Of a stretch of DNA of 25,000 bases, positions 18,990 through 25,000 are shown one piece after another. Both the position numbers and the translations under genes were made by a program. Origin of the DNA: Sphaeroforma sirkka (lineage: Eukaryota > Opisthokonta > Ichthyosporea > Ichthyophonida); the NCBI GenBank assembly GCA_001586965.3, contig LUCW03000638.1, forward strand, positions 22,501 through 47,500, read 5' to 3'. The notes under the pieces were generated by a model. It had not been told where the DNA came from. It saw only the letters and a program-made list of their open reading frames with translations, and searched no databases. Every line of letters starts with the position of its first letter. Position 1 is the stretch's first letter.

Positions 18990-19330
18990 GCATCTGTCGG
19001 TATAAGTGGATTTATTAGTCCCGTTATAAATATACATGTTATGTATGGAAGAAGATCCTTACCTAGAAATATTGGTGCCTTGTTGTCTGGTATGGTCATA
19101 GGTCCAACACTTCGAAATACTGGGAAGTTTTTCTTCCTCCATACTTCTTTGGATCATGTTCTTTGTATTCTTCCATCTGTTAGTGCCAATTGTATGTAGC
19201 CGGGTTGCGCTCTTACTGATGGGTATAGCTATTGATTTCGTGGTGCGGAAAGCAAGGATAAAGATTGGTATTATACCACACGCATTTGTTAACAACGTTT
19301 CTTCATCTGTATATACATTTGACCTGTCTG
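18990..19330 (-). pseudogene. Element 2 protease remnant
   Basis: The blocks ILAFRTTKSIAIPI (about 19270-19229) and MTIPDNKAPIFLGKDLLPYI (about 19099-19040) take the positions of the active-site loop and the C-terminal ILG strand of the element 1 protease. The catalytic Asp-x-Gly is lost. An upstream segment with CLYYC (about 19540) may be the last trace of the Gag zinc motif. Confidence 0.5.
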
Positions 19331-20064
19331 CCAGGTCATCAAGTTTGCTTCCGCCCACCAGTTGTTTCAGGAATCATTACTATATGTTAGCTCTTCTATT
19401 TTTCCTGTGATAGTGGATAGGCGTGCCAAGAGTACATCACTCTTGGCGCTTTTTTTAGATTACTTGGTCTGATTTGCTTCCTTCATGGGACATTACCCAA
19501 AGCAATGTGGAGCCGGTGTTACCTTACAATAATATAGGCAACCCCTTGTCTCGCGTGCCCCGTTCTTCTCTCGGGGTTGTCCAATTGCAATGGTTTGACT
19601 TGGTGCGCGATTACTTTATCTGTGACACTTATGGACTGGTGGTACAGTACTTTGTGTTTGACTGTGCGTAGCCGTGTTCGTCATTTGGTGCGCGTGAGTG
19701 GTATCTCTTACGCTCTTTAAACCATCGGCTTCCTATACCTTGGCTGCAAGCAAATAGAAAATATTTTGTTTCATGTTTGATAAGTGATCGTCATTTCCAT
19801 CAGGCAGCTTGTTTGCTTTAAATGATTGTGTCTACCTTGTCTTGCTGGCCATAGCACGCGAGTGCCTTGTACCTTGCTACTTTGAGTAGTTGCACGTTAC
19901 TCTGTGCGCACTTCTACTTCATTGAAGAACTTCTATATTAGATAGTCTACAAGGTGGCGAATCGGTCTGTCAATGATAATTCTATTAATTACTCTAGAGC
20001 TGTGTAGTGATTTGTAATCTGTGCCTCTGAGCCACGTATCTCATTGAGAAACCCCTTGGCCTAC

Positions 20065-20418
20065 TCATTTGCATCTATGGAATGTAATCGAGATGTCACG
20101 AGTGCTGGAAATTGACATAATGGCATGGACTTGGCTAAGGACAGGTCTCTGCACTGCGTAGTGTGTAAACTCTGAAATGGTTTTACAATTTTCCATTTTG
20201 AAAGAACCATCTCTCGATAATTTCGGAAATTCTCTGGTCTTTAGTAGTTTAAATAACGCTGGTTCATTGACCTTATCACCTACATAAATGTAAACGTATG
20301 TGATCTCTAGCTCACTAATTAATTGACTAATTATGATTACTTCATCCTCCTCCTCGTCCCTACATGCATTGATGACTTGATCGTATCTCTTTCTGAGCTC
20401 TGTGTCTACCAGGGGCAT
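20065..20418 (-). pseudogene. Possible element 2 Gag fragment
   Basis: This 117-codon open frame is helical and charged (ELRKRYDQVINACRDEEEDEV, then FKLLKTREFPKLSRDGSF). Its placement upstream of the protease remnant suggests Gag. I see no zinc knuckle and only general likeness to the element 1 Gag, so the assignment rests mainly on position. Confidence 0.35.
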
Positions 20419-20769
20419 GCGACGCTCAGGTTGCTGATCATGAATGCCTACTACACTCTCACTTGTGCAGACTTGCGATGGCTAATTGTGCTGTTGACTC
20501 TAGCTTGGAAATGAACCCGCTGACCGTGAATTAATTGCCATGACAAATGCTTTTGTCTATTTGACGCCTGAAATAGTACCCCGTTAGGCGTCTGTAGACT
20601 CGGGCTACTACCTGGGGTTGGGTCCCCCGCCGGTCGATTATCCATACCCTATATTTTCGTGTAATTCCCGTCTCCACTATACACCCCTGCCCTGGTTGCT
20701 GTTGGCATCTTGACTTTTCTGTGTACACGTGTAAGCGTTGCGAGTCAGTAGTAAAGACTTGTATTATAT

Positions 20770-23500
20770 TCGTTATTAATAAACGCTTCACCTCCCTTGT
20801 CTTTACTTATAACTTTCGTATATTCGCTTTATTTTACGTAGCTTTGTTGGTAATGCACGTTGCTGCAATTCCTTTTGAAGTATCTACTGATGTGTATCAA
20901 TCGGCAGCTTGTTGTCCCTTAAGTGAGAGTACATGTGTTTGTTGTTCTTTTATTTTTAATTTGTCACATCTGTTTTTGACTCGACGTATTTCGTCATATG
21001 TTTTAGGGTTTAGTTAGTCTTGATTTGACGCTAGTGACGACAGGGAGGTTGATATTTGTATTTATTTTTCTCCTATGTGAAATCACGTCTTGTGCTTATG
21101 CCCATGTGATGTTCGGTCTTTTACCAAACACTTGTGATGTTCGACCATACTCTAGCACTTGTACTCTTGTTAGTGTGTGTTATGGTGTTTGTATTCGTGT
21201 ATATTGTTCGCAACGAGTGCTACTAATTGTGTGTTTCAGTACATGTCTTAGCGCATTCTGGTGTCGTTCAAACGTTTGATGTTCAATGTTTTGTTTTTTG
21301 ATGTTTCTCCCACGAATCTGAATATTGTTTGGAGCATTTAGGGTCGGTTACTAGTTGTGCCTTTGGTTTGCATCTGTCACAATGAAATGTGTGCTCTGTT
21401 ATGTGCAAAAGTGCGCAGGTCAATTTGTTGTTGTACAATGCCTCATGTGCGAGATCTGATCGATTTCCAGGCAATGTTGTGCAAATCATCATTCCCTAAT
21501 GGTTTCATTGTTTCACTATGTTTTTATTTGTTTGGTTGTGTTCTAAATCTCACTTTGTTACAGTGTTACGGCTTTTTTTGTTCCATCGATTGTATCAAGT
21601 CTCTCATTTTGAGTCTGATTGACTTCCGAGTTGGATCTGATGGTAGAAATTGATCGTTTCTTTGTTTGCGTATGTTTATTTGCTTGATGAATTGGTCTCT
21701 CAACTGTGTGTTGCAACCTTGTCCGCAGCCATGCACCTTGATGTTGTGTGAAATGCTTAAAGTGCTCTCGGATGCCATGACCATCTCGGTAGTACTTCGA
21801 ATTAATTTGATCATCGGGTCCTTTCTATAGATTTAAGTTAGTTGTGTCTCTTCTTGTGCACATTCTTGCTTGTGTATATCCTACTTTGTTTTATCCGCAG
21901 ATCTGCAGTTCCCGTAAATCTCTTGTTCCTCCTTTGGATATCTAGAAATTTTTTATATAATTTGTTGGTCCAAATTTGGAAATTGTTTACATACTTTTGT
22001 ACTTCATCTGTTTACTTTAATGTGTTTTTCATCTGTTGAAGTAACAGATGTCACGTCTTCGCTATTAGCGCTTGTCTCCTTGCTCAACTAATAAGCCGGT
22101 CTTTAGAGTCTATTCTGATGCCATGTCGTGGCTAAGAGTTCTTATTCTGTTGCTCCTTTGTGAATTTCATAATAATATACTCTAGTTGTTATTGAGTGAT
22201 ACTTCGTCCCCTTAGTATTGTTTGAAATTGGAGCAACAACTTAATGATGAATGAGAAGTGCCTGAGCTCCAAGAATCGTGGATGCAAAATGCTTGATATT
22301 CAAGACCCACTTTGAATTTAATGCTTGTTCGATGCTTGTTGTTCAAGTCTCTACTGCATGGGTGTGTTCATTTGTCCTGTTATGGATGTTAACACTTCTT
22401 GAGATGTGTTGTCTTATTTTTAGACTAGGCCTTTCACGCCAGTATAATTTTTGTTCGAAAAACGCCAACATTGATTGTTATAATTACAATGACACCTGGA
22501 TATTTTTTTACCCACTCTGGGGTGTTCCCCACAACCAAAGACTTAAATCACTGTTACACTTAATAGATCATGTTTCTCTCGCAGCCTACCTGACACTTCT
22601 GGAACACAATATATTTACTGTTGAGTACAATGTAGTAGGCCTGAGACCTGTAGTCTCTCATTTATCTTGGTTATTTCCCTAGGTAACGTTTGTCGAGGGG
22701 TGGTTTCTTTTAAACTTTCACGTTCTGCTTCTGTGCTGCTCGTGCTAAGATTATGCTCCTAGTCCACTGTTGACCCCCCCTCGCTTTCTAGCCTCTCACT
22801 ATTGTTCTCAAATATTAAAGTATCTTAAAGTGCTTTAAGTTTTAAGTGAATAGTTGCGATTTATTTGATTCGAGTCCCTGCTTTTATATGCATTGGACTC
22901 GTATTCCTTGAGTCATTAAAAAACACTTCTTAAGGTGAGAAAGGTTCTCACTAAATCCATGATCCAATTCAAAGGCAGTGTCGCCACGTCTTCAACTGAT
23001 CGTGGCTTCCATTGTAATCTTTGGCCTTATACGTTTAGATTGTACTCCTTCGATATTTAGGGATGCCCTTATGTCCATTAGAGACTTTCTATAATGATGC
23101 TTCCGTATTCCCGGCACTTCGGCTCCGAGATTAATTTCCATCTGTAATATTTATGTGTCCTTCTCTGAGTTTAGAATCTCTCCTTGCTTGATGCTGGGAT
23201 AACCTTGTTGAGCCTCCGGTGTTTGACCATAGTTTTATGCTTGGTAAACAATCATACTTTACTGTGATCAATACTCACAGTTTGTCTTAGCGGGTTCTTT
23301 CCCCCCACTTTGTAGTAAAGTATATTATTGATTGTTTCTGATGATAGATTGCAAATGCTTTGCTCACTATCTTATTTATCACATGTGTGGGATTATTCCT
23401 GTTGACTTAACTAAGTAAGGATTTGTTAAAAATGTAGAGTATAGAGAGTAGCTGAAAGGGTACGACCAAAAGAAACAATGCATCTTTTCTCAAGTGTCCT
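20770..23500. other. Element 2 upstream part, not resolved
   Basis: This 2.7 kb lies between the possible Gag fragment and the 5' direct repeat. Minus-strand pieces of about 70-82 codons (21814-21566 and 21492-21283) have mixed composition. The latter has cysteine/histidine pairs (FHCDRCKPK, KCSK, HQKTKH) that could be a metal-binding remnant. A 134-codon + frame at 22278-22682 has no motif and is probably an antisense shadow. No separate gene is supported. Confidence 0.3.
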
Positions 23501-23501
23501 A

Positions 23502-23745
23502 ATCTCAGCTAGGAAAAGTCCGTAGTCTGAGAGAACTGAACTGAGTCTTTATTTGTGTTTATTAATTCACTAGACTCAGGTTTCTACTAGTGTTTCTTTT
23601 ACACGCAGGGTCCCGGTTTAACTTACTGGTTCTAAAGCTAACATTTCTGATGGCTCTAATATCAGTAATATTTGGATTCAGATCTAAAGCTCCGGGGTTT
23701 GAGTTTGGATTGGCTTCTTGACAATCTGGTCCCTAAATGCTACAA
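23502..23745. repeat. Element 2 direct repeat, 5' copy (LTR-like)
   Basis: This is the partner of 15766-16028 in the same orientation. It would hold the minus-strand promoter if it is an LTR. I could not place a convincing primer binding site next to its inner edge at 23501, as expected for such an old copy. Confidence 0.82.
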
Positions 23746-25000
23746 TTCAAGCATTGATCTCTATGCTGGTCGGTAATCCATCACGAACGTATAGGCATGT
23801 TTTTCCTCACGCGAACCATGTAGATGTCCGCGTTCATCATTGTTTTGTTTTGTATTTTAATATTGGTACAAGCTAGGTATTGGCTCGGTTAAACCCGGAA
23901 TTTAGTGTGCGAGTCGTTAATTAAAGATTTAGTCACAGGATGTAGCATGCGAGGTAACTATCCATATAAAAATATCGGATGCTCGAGTGCGTGTATATGA
24001 AAGTTGGAAACATGTTCTAGACAAAGCAAGTACAACAACAGGTATATGGAGAGGCGATTCAAGAACGTGTGTCAACTGTTTTACGTCTTCTCTTTTCGTC
24101 GCTTGAATCGGGCGTACTTTTTCATATGATTATTATACCTATTTATTGTTTATTCCAGGATTGCAAACATAGTAATCATAGCAACCCCTGCAGGGAGCAT
24201 GTCTGTCCTGCCATGGTCTCAGCACTCTTGGGATATCACATCCTGCTCGATAAACCCTTGGCGACCAGCCGACGACTGCAGAGTGATATATGCTTGTCAC
24301 GCACTACCCGGTTTTATGGACATATGAAAGACTTGTGATCCCAATGTTGTTTGTCATTCAGATTTTGAAGTCAGAGAGGCAAACGAGCTGCACCCAGGTG
24401 CATTAATTCAGGCCCAACGCAAAATATGTGCTGCAGAAGAGTGAATTCGTGCGCCAGGAACGAAAAGTTGCTAAATATTACAGGCGTGAGCAACCCTGAG
24501 CTCGTCACCACCAATGTTGGGAACGATACTAACAAGGAAATATGACAATTCCTGGTCGAAATTCAAATGGAACTGGGTAGTTCTTCAGTTTATGACATTG
24601 CTCGTAGACGCTGTGCGCGACAATGATCATGATGTAGTGTTGACGACACCAGAAGCGTCTGTACGGAACAACTACATGATACTCAAAGCTGAGCTGTCGT
24701 GATTAAAGAATGGGCACGAGCCCTCGGTGGGATCAGGACGTGCGCGAAGGAGAGACTCGGTTCATATAGCCATAGAAGGCTTTCGACAGCTTCAACGTCG
24801 AAATCACAACTGACACGTAATCGCTTGGTCGTAGTCGGTCCATCATCGAGAACGTCTGAAAACTCCAATCAGGTGCACTAAAATTGAGCACGCTCCATCT
24901 TTGTAAGCGTTGGTGGTATCGGTGCTTCTTTAGTTGCGTCTAGCAGTACAACGGGTGTACCGAATTTTGATTCATAATCCCCGTTAAAATGGCGTCAAAT
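23746..25000. other. Flank of element 2, no supported gene
   Basis: Candidates are weak. One is a + exon-like piece after attccag at 24159, open to 24338. A second is a + frame at 24514-24702. The third is a minus frame from about 24985 down to 24683, open except for two stops near 24870-24880 and including VVLLDATKEAPIPP and RLRVSCDFDVEAVESLLWLY. The last looks most protein-like and could be a decayed gene. None has a recognised domain. Confidence 0.3.

Larger units (their letters stand above)
15766..23745 (-). mobile_element. Element 2: old, decayed retroelement related to element 1, LTR-like ends
   Basis: This region of about 8 kb is bounded by diverged direct repeats (15766-16028 and 23502-23745). 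Minus-strand remnants appear in pol order: a possible Gag part (20418-20065), a protease remnant (about 19330-19030), an RT with VQVYVDDIVIA (about 18546-18300), RNase H with KELLARVYCLEHFFEYI and SQMANMLSRL (17935-17605), and then FTLDLFASAHN (about 17430-17400), the same post-RNase-H motif as in element 1. The frames are broken by many stops and shifts, so it is inactive. No integrase motif was found, though decay limits this statement. The stretch 20770-23500 must hold leader and gag sequence if the element is complete, but I recognise nothing firm in it. Confidence 0.78.

Noticed and set aside
22278..22682. 134-codon + frame as a membrane protein gene
   Set aside because: It lies antisense within element 2, with no motif and no splice or promoter support. 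Its hydrophobicity reflects T-rich DNA.

Overview
The window is eukaryotic nuclear DNA. It contains a GT-AG intron-split gene, very long microsatellites, several minisatellites and two neighbouring retroelements, with no bacterial operon features. I cannot name the species. A protist or alga with a repeat-rich genome fits, but this is inference.

Layout. Positions 1-2400 hold one unrecognised minus-strand reading frame (381-809), telomere-like CCCTAAA motifs and short tandem duplications. Positions 2404-5827 (+) carry the last five exons of a gene whose product ends in coiled coils and a C-terminal membrane anchor. Splice sites and phases agree across all five exons, and the introns are full of microsatellites and minisatellites. 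No gene is supported between 5828 and 9685, which includes a 1-kb (TA)n-dominated block at about 6950-7940.

Positions 9686-15583 (minus strand) are a nearly complete retroelement of about 5.9 kb, here called element 1. It encodes a Gag with cysteine/histidine zinc motifs, a retropepsin-like protease, a Ty3-like reverse transcriptase and RNase H, and a Dam-like N6-adenine methyltransferase-like domain where a Ty3 integrase would usually sit. It is bounded by inverted terminal repeats of about 600 bp. Its terminal 100 bp are repeated in direct orientation just inside the 3' repeat. I find neither an integrase nor a tyrosine recombinase. The repeat layout recalls DIRS elements, the protease and RT recall Ty3, and the combination is the most interesting thing here. 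The two inverted repeats are about 98% identical by eye, so the copy is fairly young. Its reading frames are broken by a few single-base shifts, mostly in A/T runs, and by two in-frame stops.

Positions 15766-23745 (minus strand) hold a second, much older retroelement, element 2. It has the same domain order (protease, RT with a YVDD box, RNase H, DLFAS motif), but its flanks are diverged direct repeats of about 250 bp that look like LTRs. The last 1.2 kb holds no gene I can support.

The two elements share a coding plan but differ in terminal organisation, which makes the pair useful for asking how terminal-repeat types change between retroelement lineages.
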